From contig NZ_KB899663.1 in NCBI RefSeq assembly GCF_000378385.1, positions 165,417 through 229,416 of the forward strand: DNA of 64,000 nucleotides, in the 5' to 3' direction. The stretch comes from Paenibacillus daejeonensis DSM 15491 (lineage in GTDB: Bacteria; Bacillota; Bacilli; Paenibacillales; Paenibacillaceae). Positions 24,324 to 33,151 of this stretch are shown in pieces; within the stretch, counting starts at the first letter, position 1, and every line of letters starts with the position of its first letter. The notes under the pieces were generated by a model, which worked only from the letters and a program-made list of their open reading frames with translations, searched no databases and was not told the origin of the DNA. Position numbers and translations under genes: made by a program.

Positions 24324-24991
24324 CGGAGCATCTCCAGCTTATAGCCAATGCCGCGCAGCGTTAGAATCTCCACATTCGCATGATGTCGTTTCAGACGTTC
24401 CCGGATGCGGTTGATATGCGTGTTCAGTGTCATTTCATTGCCCTCGTAGTCCTCGCCCCACACATATTCCATCAACAGATGGCGAGTGACCGGCTGATGC
24501 GCTCTGGCAACAAGATGCGATAACAGTTCGAATTCCTTCAACGGGAGAATCAGGGTCTCCTGCTCAATCGTTACTTCATAGGTCTGCCGATTAACCGTCA
24601 GGTTGCCAATGCTTAGCTGTTCATCCAGTGTAGGCTTATACCTCCGCAGAACAACTGCTACCCGGAATAATAACTCTTTGGGCTCAAAGGGCTTCACCAG
24701 ATAATCCTCTGTACCGGATAGGAAGCCGCGCTCCTTATCCTCCAACTGACCCTTGGCAGTCAGCAGGATGACTGGAATGGACAGGTCTTTGCTCAAAATA
24801 CGCGTTAACTCAAAGCCGTTCATCCCCGGCATCATCACATCGACGATGGCCAGATGGATAAGTTCGCCATCGATGATCTCCAAGGCTTGCTCGGCATGAT
24901 CAGCGAGTAGGACCTTGTGGCCCTCCTGCTGCAGATGAATGGATACGAGCTGTTGAATATTCGGATCATCATCAACGACAAGGATATTCAT
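24320..24991 (-). CDS. OmpR/PhoB-family response regulator
   Basis: This 223-residue regulator has an N-terminal receiver domain with acidic residues DDD (7-9) and phospho-acceptor Asp51 in IVDVMMPG, then a C-terminal OmpR-type winged helix (about 130-222) ending with HINRIRERLKR and RGIGYKLE. I set the start at the ATG with GGAGG 8 bp upstream, five codons inside the longest frame. It lies between the MMPL transporter gene (27 bp upstream) and its cognate kinase gene. It may therefore control that transporter. Confidence 0.93.
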   Translation of the reverse strand: MNILVVDDDPNIQQLVSIHLQQEGHKVLLADHAEQALEIIDGELIHLAIVDVMMPGMNGFELTRILSKDLSIPVILLTAKGQLEDKERGFLSGTEDYLVKPFEPKELLFRVAVVLRRYKPTLDEQLSIGNLTVNRQTYEVTIEQETLILPLKEFELLSHLVARAHQPVTRHLLMEYVWGEDYEGNEMTLNTHINRIRERLKRHHANVEILTLRGIGYKLEMLR

Positions 24992-25018
24992 GCTGTCTGC
25001 CTCCATCTTTCGAATCAG

Positions 25019-27154
25019 TCATTGCGATGCTGGTTTTTGCTCTGGCTGGTTATCCTTTTCGAAGAAGAGAATCAGTGCTGGCAGGAGCATCCCACGTACG
25101 AGAAAGGTGTCCATGAGAATGCCGATCGCTACGATAAAACCAAAGACAAACAAATCCGCAATCGGCATGGTTGTCAGAGCGGCAAATGTTGCGGCCAGAA
25201 GCACACCAGCGGAAGAGATTACGCCGCCTGTGCGGGATATGGCTCGCTCCAGAGCCTCTTTTACCCGGTAGGCCTTGCGTTCTTCAAGGAATCGAGAAAC
25301 AAGAATAATATTATAATCAATGCCAAGCGCGATCAGAAAAATAAAAGCATAGACCGGAACGCGCGTGCTGACGGCATCGAAGCCAAAAAACATATCCACC
25401 AGGAACAGTCCCAACCCGAGCGCAGAAACAAACGACAGCAGATTGACAGCCATCATATAGATCGGCATTTTCCAGGAGCGTGTTAATCCCATGAGTAGAA
25501 CAAGAATTAGTAACGTCTCCAATACCATGATGACGACAATGTCCCTGTTGTTAACGGTTCTCTCATCTGCCAATTTGGCCGTAACGCCTGCCAGGTGCGC
25601 TTCACCGTCGATTGAAGCCGTCTCCATATACTCAGGCATCGAATCCCGCAAGGAACCTATAGCATCTAATGCTTCGGTAGAATAAGGATTGATCGACAGC
25701 GAGATGCTGAAGCTCAATGCCTGCTGATCATCTGTCTGATCGCCAAGTCGGACGGAAGCGACTTCAGGGTAGGAGGCAATCGCTTCTTGTAGCTGAGCGA
25801 CGCTGTCCTCAGGAATCGATTCCTTGCCTACGACAAGCAAGGTGGATGGAGCGAGTGCTCCCTGGTCAAATTCGGTCTCGACGATTTCATAGCCAACGCG
25901 TGAAGGCATATCTTCGGGAAAGGATTTGACAGAGTCGAATTCAAAATTAAGATTGAATACATTCAGGGCACTCACGATCAAGAACACGCCTACGATGCCT
26001 CCGGATATGACGGGCTTGTTCACGACAAACTTGGCAATACCAGCCCAAGCGCCTGGTTTTTTTGCTGGATGGGCTTGTCCATAGACAGGCACCTTGGGCC
26101 AGAAGGCTTTGCGGCCAAACAGTGTGAATAGGGCTGGCACGAGGGTGATGGAAGCCACCATGATAATCACCATAGCCATACCGAACACTGGTGCGAAATT
26201 CTGATAATCGCGGAACTGGGCCAGGAACAAGACAAGCATGGCTGCCAGGACTGTCCCGCCTGCGAAGAATACCGGCTCACCGGTGGCTCGCATGGCCACT
26301 TTCATCGCCTCATGTTTGCTCTCATAGCGGTTCAATTCCTCCCGGTATCTGGAGAAGACAAACAACGAATAGTCAATGACGGCCGCAAAGAGCAAAATAC
26401 TCATGATTGAAGTGGTTGAATTGTTAATAACCAATCCTGCGGCACCCATCAGGGCAACCGATTGATTGACGATTTGGTACACAATTACTGTCGCAAGAAG
26501 GGGGATGAACGCCAGTAATGGTGAACGGTAAATGACGATGAGCAGAACCAGAATAATAGCAATGGTCGCAAGGAGCAAGACAAAGTCTGCCTGCTCAAAC
26601 AGCTTCACTGTATCGCCTGCAATGCCAGCCGGGCCGGTTACATAGAAGCTGACGTCCTGCATGTTCGCGGCAATAGACTGGCCAATGCCCAGCACCTCAT
26701 TATTAATTTCGGCAAAGTCGGCACTGCCAAGTCCGGGCTCCAGCATCATCGGCAGCATCAAGGTGGAACCTCTCGCTGAGGTGAAGCTCTGGATGGCAGC
26801 TGGGGGGAGCTGGCTCAGGTCCACGATCGATTCAATACCGGGAATAGCCGCTGCCTGAATGCCCGCGACTATCTGCTCTGCGTCCTCGATATTCAGGGTA
26901 CCCCTCTGCTCCTGATGAAATACGAGGATACCAGGCGTCCCGCGATCATTAGGGAAGTACTCCTCCAGCAGATGCTCGGCTTGCATCGAGGGGACCTTGT
27001 CCGGAAGAGATTGAAAATTCGTGACCTTGTAGTCATTCAATTGCGGACCTGCGCTGATAGCGATCATCAGGATAAACCAGCTCGCCAAGGTGATTTTCAT
27101 TCCTTTTTTTGTAGACACCCAATCGGTAATCGCTTGAAGCCATTTGTTTAACAC
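25019..27154 (-). CDS. MMPL/RND-family transporter
   Basis: This protein of about 711 residues has the MMPL layout: an N-terminal membrane helix, a large extracytoplasmic loop, a first bundle of helices, then a second loop and bundle. The two halves carry related segments, YSLFVFSRYREELNRYESKHEA in the first and YNIILVSRFLEERKAYRVKEAL in the second (given here only as landmarks). Such proteins export lipids, siderophores or drugs. The start is taken as GTG at 27152-27154, with a GGCAGG site 6 bp upstream; an earlier TTG in frame is less well placed. It is the first gene of an operon with a two-component system, suggesting an envelope-stress or antimicrobial-peptide response role. Confidence 0.88.
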   Translation of the reverse strand: MLNKWLQAITDWVSTKKGMKITLASWFILMIAISAGPQLNDYKVTNFQSLPDKVPSMQAEHLLEEYFPNDRGTPGILVFHQEQRGTLNIEDAEQIVAGIQAAAIPGIESIVDLSQLPPAAIQSFTSARGSTLMLPMMLEPGLGSADFAEINNEVLGIGQSIAANMQDVSFYVTGPAGIAGDTVKLFEQADFVLLLATIAIILVLLIVIYRSPLLAFIPLLATVIVYQIVNQSVALMGAAGLVINNSTTSIMSILLFAAVIDYSLFVFSRYREELNRYESKHEAMKVAMRATGEPVFFAGGTVLAAMLVLFLAQFRDYQNFAPVFGMAMVIIMVASITLVPALFTLFGRKAFWPKVPVYGQAHPAKKPGAWAGIAKFVVNKPVISGGIVGVFLIVSALNVFNLNFEFDSVKSFPEDMPSRVGYEIVETEFDQGALAPSTLLVVGKESIPEDSVAQLQEAIASYPEVASVRLGDQTDDQQALSFSISLSINPYSTEALDAIGSLRDSMPEYMETASIDGEAHLAGVTAKLADERTVNNRDIVVIMVLETLLILVLLMGLTRSWKMPIYMMAVNLLSFVSALGLGLFLVDMFFGFDAVSTRVPVYAFIFLIALGIDYNIILVSRFLEERKAYRVKEALERAISRTGGVISSAGVLLAATFAALTTMPIADLFVFGFIVAIGILMDTFLVRGMLLPALILFFEKDNQPEQKPASQ

Positions 27155-27328
27155 ATGAATCCTGCCTCTCTGTATCAATTTTAATGTATCATAGCGAAGC
27201 TATATAAATTGAATCACAACTTTTTGTGGCGTTTCATTGAACGGGAAATTAATGGGGGGTTCTTGTGATGGAACCATTCGACAGCATCCAACGTCTAATT
27301 GGGTGAGAATGGAAACGGGGGTATAGAG

Positions 27329-28011
27329 ATGAAGGGGTTAAAGAAAGCTATGCTGGTCATTGTGATGGCGCTGCTATCAAGCTCACTTCTGAGCGCTTGC
27401 GGGTGGTTTAAGGATGCGGAGTTGGCCGGTTATGTGTTGGAGGTGGATGAGAGCCGGCAAGTGGTGATGGTAGATATTTCAGATTATGTGAATCGTAAAT
27501 ATACTGAATATCCGGATATTGGCTACGCTTATGATGCTCACTATGATGCGGATACAAGAATAATGAGGACAGACGAAACAATAATTGGGGTGGAGGAATT
27601 AAAGATCGGGGACAAAGTCATCCTGGATGCACCAAAGCCGGAACCGCGTGCAGGTGGCGAGGGACGAGCAAAACAAATCACCGTCGTTGAGATGGAACAA
27701 ACAGAGAAGTACAGAAGATTAACGGCCCATAGACCGAACGTCTATTTAACTAATGTGGTCTACGATCCGAACACGACGTTGCGTAACACGATGGAGGAAT
27801 TTAACCAATACACCCCGGGGATCGAAAAAGAGGGACTGAATTGGATCGAGATGGTTCCAACTATGTCATCGACTACCGCAAGGAGTTCGGTTTTGAAGCG
27901 GATGAGATGATACTGGTGTTCGATCAAGAGGGACTCGTTTTCAAAACGGAGGATGTCCAAGAGCTGGCTGCCTGGCGGGAGGCTCAACAAGTAGAAGAGT
28001 ATGGAAAATAA
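27329..28011 (+). pseudogene. Lipoprotein gene with a frameshift near its 3' end
   Basis: The 5' part encodes a lipoprotein signal ending in LLSAC (Cys24) and about 170 residues of mature protein without a family I recognise. Near 27841 the frame changes. The annotated frame runs into a short, unlike tail and stops at 27910. The -1 frame continues smoothly from LDRDGSNYVIDYRKEFGF to a stop at 28009-28011 with good codon character. Restoring one T in the AATTGG at 27839-27844 would join the two into a protein of about 228 residues. This is a true one-base deletion or a sequencing error. The following propeller gene starts 17 bp after the restored stop, so they look like an operon. Confidence 0.75.
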
Positions 28012-28028
28012 GTGGGGGAGAGGATACG

Positions 28029-29831
28029 GTGCGGGTGAGTTGGAGGCGTGTTGCAGGAACATTGTCCTTATGTGTGGGACTGACGGTGGGGCTGGTCTCA
28101 GTGTCGGCGGAAGAGAATGTTGGTAAAAAGACGTTGCCCGAAGCGTTCGATCAGTCCGTCATTGTTCCTTACGATTACCAAGGAAAAGCCTTCGTAAATG
28201 GCGTCAAAACGGATATCTGGGGAGAGTATGAGATCGTACAGCGGCAAGGGCGGGTTATGGTGCCGATCCGGCTGATGGGGACGTTGGCGGGTCATATTAC
28301 GGATTCTGACGGCATGTGGCAGGCTGACTGGTCAGCTGAACGGCCAGATGAAGTTGTGCTGCGTAACGGCAATCTTGGCCTTTCCATCAAATTTACGGTT
28401 GGTGAAAGGACGATGGTAGTAGGTCAGGAGAAGCGGACGATCGATATCGCCCCGCAACGGATCGGTGACCGGATCGTGCTGCCCTTGCGCAGCGCTGCAG
28501 AGGCACTGAACACGCGTATCGAATGGTTGGATGGGCTCATCGTTATGAGTGAAGAGCCGATAGATCTGGTTCATCCGCAGACTTCGGGTCTTGTTAGCCG
28601 GGTCAAGAAGCAACTTGTGGATGCTCGTCCTCGACTGGATTGGTCGAGTGAGGGGCAAATGCTGAATCCACTGACGATGGTCGGATCAACCGTTTACTAT
28701 ACTGGTATTAAGGATGCGAACAGTGGAAGCTGGCATTTGTACAAGCGTGGAGTAGGCCAGCAGACAGGTGAATTGATAACTCTACCAGGAAACCCCCAAC
28801 TGGGGACTGCCAAGCTAGTTGGGCAAGAGCTATTCTTTCTTACTCAGACCGAGCAGGGAACATCGCTATATGCTTACCACTTGGGCAATGAATCCATACG
28901 AAAAATTAGCGACGTAGCCAATTGGGATCCGACCTGGGGGTGGCTCGGGGAGATCAGATATATTGATGGCGAGTTGTACGTGATACTTCACTACGGGGAC
29001 AATACCATGGGCAGCGACACGCTATACCTTGCAAAGGATGGCCGACTGGAAGAGGTCACATGGGCGAAGAGTTTTATTAACTATGCCTTCGATGACGCTT
29101 TTTTGTACGCAACTGATTTTCGATTTATGTACGGAATGGAAAATAATCTGTTTCGTGTGGACAAGGCCACTGGTGAGCGAAGCGATGTGGGTGTTCCCGA
29201 ATACGCGTACGGTGTGATACGCGAATATAGCCCGACGGCGGAATCTTACCGCCATCATGAGGCCCTCTATATTCGGGATGGAATCGTCTATGCTCTAGGG
29301 TATCTGGGGGAAGACCGGCAAGATGTCGCGGCAGTTTATCGCATTGACCCTGAGAGCCGCACCCACACGAAGCTGACGGGGCATGCCGAGGATTTTTGGC
29401 TGATAGACGAGCACATCTATTACGTCGATGGTGTGGATGGATTCTTGAAAGCCGTCGACAAAGACGGTGGAGAGAGTTGGATCGTCCTGAATATGCAAAT
29501 GAAAAACGTCCAGTTTGTTGATGGCAGCTTCTACTTTATGAAACCTTCGCACCCTGATGCTAGTACTGGCGTGCTGTACCAATATTTTGTTGGTCAGTTT
29601 GTGGCCCAGAATCTGCTCAAACAAAGAAGTGAGCTGCCCGTAAGCAGTTACGAAGTTGGCAAGTCCGGATTGTACTATATCCAGCAAGGCTATGACCCGG
29701 GACTGTTCAAGGTCGGAGCGGACGGCCGCAGTACGCGCTTGGTGAGCGACAATGTGCATTCCACCGCGCTAAGCGACGATGGGATCGTCTATACGCTGGC
29801 TTATGAGAAAGGCATATTCTCAGGCAAGTAA
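28029..29831 (+). CDS. Secreted protein with copper-amine-oxidase N domain and propeller
   Basis: This 600-residue exported protein starts with a signal peptide (about 1-27). A copper-amine-oxidase N-terminal-like domain (about 40-185) follows, with the repeated VMVPIRLMGTLAG and IVLPLRSAAEALN pattern typical of these bacterial stalk domains, which bind no copper. The remainder (about 190-600) consists of repeated short beta segments such as GSTVYYTGI and HIYYVDGVDG. These resemble DUF5050-type propeller repeats. Translation starts at GTG with a GGGGGAGAGG site upstream. The role is probably extracellular or wall associated and is otherwise unknown. Confidence 0.82.
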   Translation: MRVSWRRVAGTLSLCVGLTVGLVSVSAEENVGKKTLPEAFDQSVIVPYDYQGKAFVNGVKTDIWGEYEIVQRQGRVMVPIRLMGTLAGHITDSDGMWQADWSAERPDEVVLRNGNLGLSIKFTVGERTMVVGQEKRTIDIAPQRIGDRIVLPLRSAAEALNTRIEWLDGLIVMSEEPIDLVHPQTSGLVSRVKKQLVDARPRLDWSSEGQMLNPLTMVGSTVYYTGIKDANSGSWHLYKRGVGQQTGELITLPGNPQLGTAKLVGQELFFLTQTEQGTSLYAYHLGNESIRKISDVANWDPTWGWLGEIRYIDGELYVILHYGDNTMGSDTLYLAKDGRLEEVTWAKSFINYAFDDAFLYATDFRFMYGMENNLFRVDKATGERSDVGVPEYAYGVIREYSPTAESYRHHEALYIRDGIVYALGYLGEDRQDVAAVYRIDPESRTHTKLTGHAEDFWLIDEHIYYVDGVDGFLKAVDKDGGESWIVLNMQMKNVQFVDGSFYFMKPSHPDASTGVLYQYFVGQFVAQNLLKQRSELPVSSYEVGKSGLYYIQQGYDPGLFKVGADGRSTRLVSDNVHSTALSDDGIVYTLAYEKGIFSGK

Positions 29832-29837
29832 ACCTTC

Positions 29838-29886
29838 AAGCCGTTTCGGGGTCACCGTTTGCAGTGATGTGCGGGACGGCTTTTTT
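29838..29886 (+). terminator. Terminator after the propeller gene
   Basis: AAGCCGT at 29838-29844 pairs with ACGGCTT at 29876-29882, with an inner GTCAC/GTGAT stem, and a T run follows. It lies just after the stop codon at 29831. Confidence 0.85.
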
Positions 29887-29977
29887 GTCTATGTCGGGTG
29901 AGTCATCCTGGCCCGTTTGTGGCGAGAGTGTCGTTTAACTGTGCCTAGGTTGAAGTATCAACCACATGAAACCACGC

Positions 29978-30170
29978 TAACGGAACTGACAGACGCTATC
30001 CAAGCGAAAAGCCCTAGTTTTCAAAATCTAACGGAACTGAAAGATCTTATGGAGGCTAAAACCTATGTTATGATCGGCATTTTCCTTTAATAACGGCGCT
30101 GAGTTCCGATAGAATGCAAAAACACGCTGAAAAATCAAGATAAGGTCGCTCAGTTCCCTTACTGGTTGGC
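29978..30170. repeat. Intergenic repeat cluster, direct and inverted, 50-51 bp period
   Basis: TAACGGAACTGA occurs at 29978 and 30029, 51 bp apart. The inverted counterparts GCTGAGTTCC (30098) and GCTCAGTTCC (30148) are 50 bp apart. The two pairs face each other. No gene is evident between 29832 and 30325. Apart from this cluster the gap holds only the terminators at either end. Confidence 0.7.
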
Positions 30171-30252
30171 GATTGTCTATTATTGCTCCATACCCACGGT
30201 TACTCACTAATAATCGATGCTCTCGTGGGAAGCATTAGAGCCGAAATTCAGA

Positions 30253-30288
30253 AAGGCGATGCTGGGAAGCCCCTCCCCGCATCGCCTT
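30253..30288 (-). terminator. Hairpin terminator after the LuxR regulator
   Basis: AAGGCGATGC (30253-30262) pairs perfectly with GCATCGCCTT (30279-30288) around a C-rich loop. It lies 38 bp beyond the stop of the minus-strand regulator. The U tract on that strand is weak, so efficiency is uncertain. Confidence 0.6.
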
Positions 30289-30325
30289 CTTGTGCTCTCA
30301 TTGTTTTTCATTGTGGCAGTAGTAC

Positions 30326-32920
30326 TCAAAACAATTCTTTCTCTTGGGCGATCTGCAGCGCCTGCGTCCGGGAGGACACGCCAAGCTTGGCATAGAGGCG
30401 CGACAGATAGACACGGACAGTTCCTTCGGAGAGCGCCAGCTCGGCAGCAATCTGCTTGTTGGAGGCCCCGCGGCGGACGAGGCTTAGCATTCCGAGCTCA
30501 CTCTCCGTGAGCGGTTCATCCAGAGGAGGAGAAGCAGGCCGAGTCGCCTGCTGGTCAACTGATTCATCAGCAAGCAGCTTAGCCAACAGTTCGCGGACAT
30601 AGGAAGTCAGCTCGGTCTGTTGACTGGTTCGGTGAGACTGAAGATATGCTTGCAGCAGAGGAATAACCGCCCCGCCTGTATCCAGGAAGCTGCGAATATA
30701 CCCGTTGGTGTAGGCCAATCCGAGCACACCAGAAAGCTGGTGCATTGCTACAGTGCGCTGACCTCGCTGATCGTGCAGCATAGCAAGAAGCAACCCGATC
30801 TCGATCATGCTAGAAACCAGACCTTCACGCTGCGCTTGGGGCAGTAACTGCTCCAGCATCTGAATCGCCTGTGAGTATTTGCGTTGCTGTCCGAGAAATC
30901 TGGCCCATGCAAGATACTCGGTTTCACGGCGTAAGGTGGGGATCGCTTGCAGGGACAGATGCAACAGTGACACGTCCTGCCTGGCTTTGCCGATCTCCAT
31001 TCGGGAGAGATGAACCTGCGCCTTGATGGCGCGCAGTGCGGATAGCCAGCGTTGATCCGGATACTCGGCGGCCTTCTGCATGGCCTCCTGAATCCAAGCC
31101 AGCGCCAACTCTCCCTGTCCAGAGCTCATATACAGGCGCGTCTGCAGAATGCGATGGGGGACGAACAATCCAGGCGTGGTCTCCAACTCCCCATAGGCAC
31201 CGATCGTATCAAGCAGCGTCTGGCACTCAACGAGACGATTCCACTCATAATAACCTTCAGCGAGTGAGAGCCTCACGTACAAATTGAACAAGGAATACGC
31301 CCATCCGTGCGACTCCAGCACTTGACTGAACCGTACGCCGACCTGTTCGGCTTCAGGGGATAACGCGCCTTTCAGCCCAATTCGGGTTCGGTTAATGAGA
31401 GGCTCCGAAACATTGAAATTGTAGCTGTAGAACGTGCCGTTGTCGATCAGCAGCCCCTCGCCCAGCCGATCCGCATAAGCCTGCCATTCTTCATAATTGC
31501 CGCTAAAAAACAGCAGATTGGAACGAATAAAAAATACGCCGGATGCGATGGAGGCCCGGTTGCATTCATCGTCTTCCGTCTCCAGACGCACTTCCAGCGT
31601 CTGTACGACCTGCTGGGCTTGATCGATCCTGCCGGCTACAGCCAGCACAAATGCATGAAGCATGAGCCAACCCGAAGATACTGTGTCAGGTTGTGAAGGC
31701 CGATGCTCCAGCCAGCGAAGCATGTTGGTGAACTCCCCTTGCCTAAGGATACTTTCCATATGCTGCTGCAGGAGCTGCTCGGCCTCGTCAAAGTCCTCTC
31801 CAGCCAGGGCGTAATGCATGGCCGCATCGACCATGCCCCGCTCGGCGCATGCGCGGCTTGCCAGGCAGCAGCCGCGTCGCCAGTCATCCGGATCTCGGTT
31901 GCGCAGCAACGTCCTTAGAAACTCGGCAAACAGGGGGTGATATCGATAAGAAGCGTCATCATCATCAATGGGCAAGAGAAACAGGTTGGCCGCTTCCAGA
32001 CGCTGGAGTAGCTGCTGGCTGCGTGGCTCACCGGATACGGCACGACACAAGTTAGCATCCATTCTCTCCAGAATGGAGGTGCGAAGCAGGAAATGCTGCA
32101 GTTCCACAGGCAGCTGGCTAAATACCTCTTCAAACAAATAGTTCGCGACGGCATGTTTTCCTTCGAGGGGCTTGATTGTTAAGCCTAGAGTAGGCTGACC
32201 GGCATGGGATACCGCAGCGAGCTGCAACGCAGTTACCCAACCTTCTGACCGCTCGTGAAGGGTGCGAATCTCCTCCGGTGTGAGATGAAGGTTGTGCGTT
32301 CTGTCATAGAAGGCGCCAGTTTCCTCTTGGTTGAATTGCATGTTGGCATAGGTTAGAACCGACATCTGGTTACGAGCGAGCCAACGGCTGGTGGAGAACG
32401 GCAGGTCGCTGCGGCTGCCGATGATTAGGTGACCGGTGTCGGGGAGATACGAAATGGCATAAGCCAGGCTCTCATGAATGCGCCTATCCGAAATCACATG
32501 ATAGTCATCGACGATAAGCACGACTGGTTCAGCCAGACTGTACCACTCGTTCATGAGCGCTTCAATAAAGTTGAATAAGGAGGCGTGTGGCAGCATGGAG
32601 GCAAGCGACTCGATCTGTGCGCCTGTCTGCTGCGAGACAGTGGCCAGTGCAGCTGCGAGGTAACGCCAGAAGCGCACAGGATCATTATCGAGCTCATCCA
32701 GCGAAACCCATGCGGTCCTGTGCTTGCTGGCATGCGCCCATTGACTGAGCAAGGTGGTCTTTCCACAGCCCGCAGGGGCGCAAAGTGCCGTCAAACGTCC
32801 GCTAACACTTTGATCCAGCTCGGACAGTAGACGACGGCGTTCGATATGTCCGGCCCGCAGGCGGGGCACGGTAATTTTGGCTTTTAACAGGGTGACATCG
32901 CCAGGATTTCCGGTAAACAT
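30326..32920 (-). CDS. MalT-like LuxR-family ATP-binding transcriptional regulator
   Basis: This 864-residue regulator is of the large ATP-binding LuxR (LAL/MalT) type. An N-terminal NTPase domain has the Walker A motif APAGCGKTT (about 48-56) and a LIVDDYH Walker B-like segment. A TPR-like helical middle region (about 380-770) follows, then a C-terminal LuxR helix-turn-helix (about 795-860: LTESELGML, the ASNKQIAAELALSEGTVRVYLSRLY recognition region). Such proteins are inducer-responsive activators of sugar or secondary-metabolism genes. GGAGG lies 7 bp before the ATG. The gene stands alone and diverges from the murE-like gene, so its target is not evident. Confidence 0.9.
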   Translation of the reverse strand: MFTGNPGDVTLLKAKITVPRLRAGHIERRRLLSELDQSVSGRLTALCAPAGCGKTTLLSQWAHASKHRTAWVSLDELDNDPVRFWRYLAAALATVSQQTGAQIESLASMLPHASLFNFIEALMNEWYSLAEPVVLIVDDYHVISDRRIHESLAYAISYLPDTGHLIIGSRSDLPFSTSRWLARNQMSVLTYANMQFNQEETGAFYDRTHNLHLTPEEIRTLHERSEGWVTALQLAAVSHAGQPTLGLTIKPLEGKHAVANYLFEEVFSQLPVELQHFLLRTSILERMDANLCRAVSGEPRSQQLLQRLEAANLFLLPIDDDDASYRYHPLFAEFLRTLLRNRDPDDWRRGCCLASRACAERGMVDAAMHYALAGEDFDEAEQLLQQHMESILRQGEFTNMLRWLEHRPSQPDTVSSGWLMLHAFVLAVAGRIDQAQQVVQTLEVRLETEDDECNRASIASGVFFIRSNLLFFSGNYEEWQAYADRLGEGLLIDNGTFYSYNFNVSEPLINRTRIGLKGALSPEAEQVGVRFSQVLESHGWAYSLFNLYVRLSLAEGYYEWNRLVECQTLLDTIGAYGELETTPGLFVPHRILQTRLYMSSGQGELALAWIQEAMQKAAEYPDQRWLSALRAIKAQVHLSRMEIGKARQDVSLLHLSLQAIPTLRRETEYLAWARFLGQQRKYSQAIQMLEQLLPQAQREGLVSSMIEIGLLLAMLHDQRGQRTVAMHQLSGVLGLAYTNGYIRSFLDTGGAVIPLLQAYLQSHRTSQQTELTSYVRELLAKLLADESVDQQATRPASPPLDEPLTESELGMLSLVRRGASNKQIAAELALSEGTVRVYLSRLYAKLGVSSRTQALQIAQEKELF

Positions 32921-33151
32921 CTAGCTTCCTCCGCTAATCAAGGTATTTCCTGTGTTTCCAGTATACACGATTTTTGTCGGATTCGGCTGTCGATTACATT
33001 TGTTACGTCCCCGATACAATTCCGCAGCATTCGGATATGTTCCAGATACATTAGATTGCTAGTGTAAGGGAAAGGTCCCGTTGCATGCCAAGCGTCTGCG
33101 AGGGAGAAACTACGTGCACGATACGCAGGCGAACGGAAAGGGTGAGTGCGG

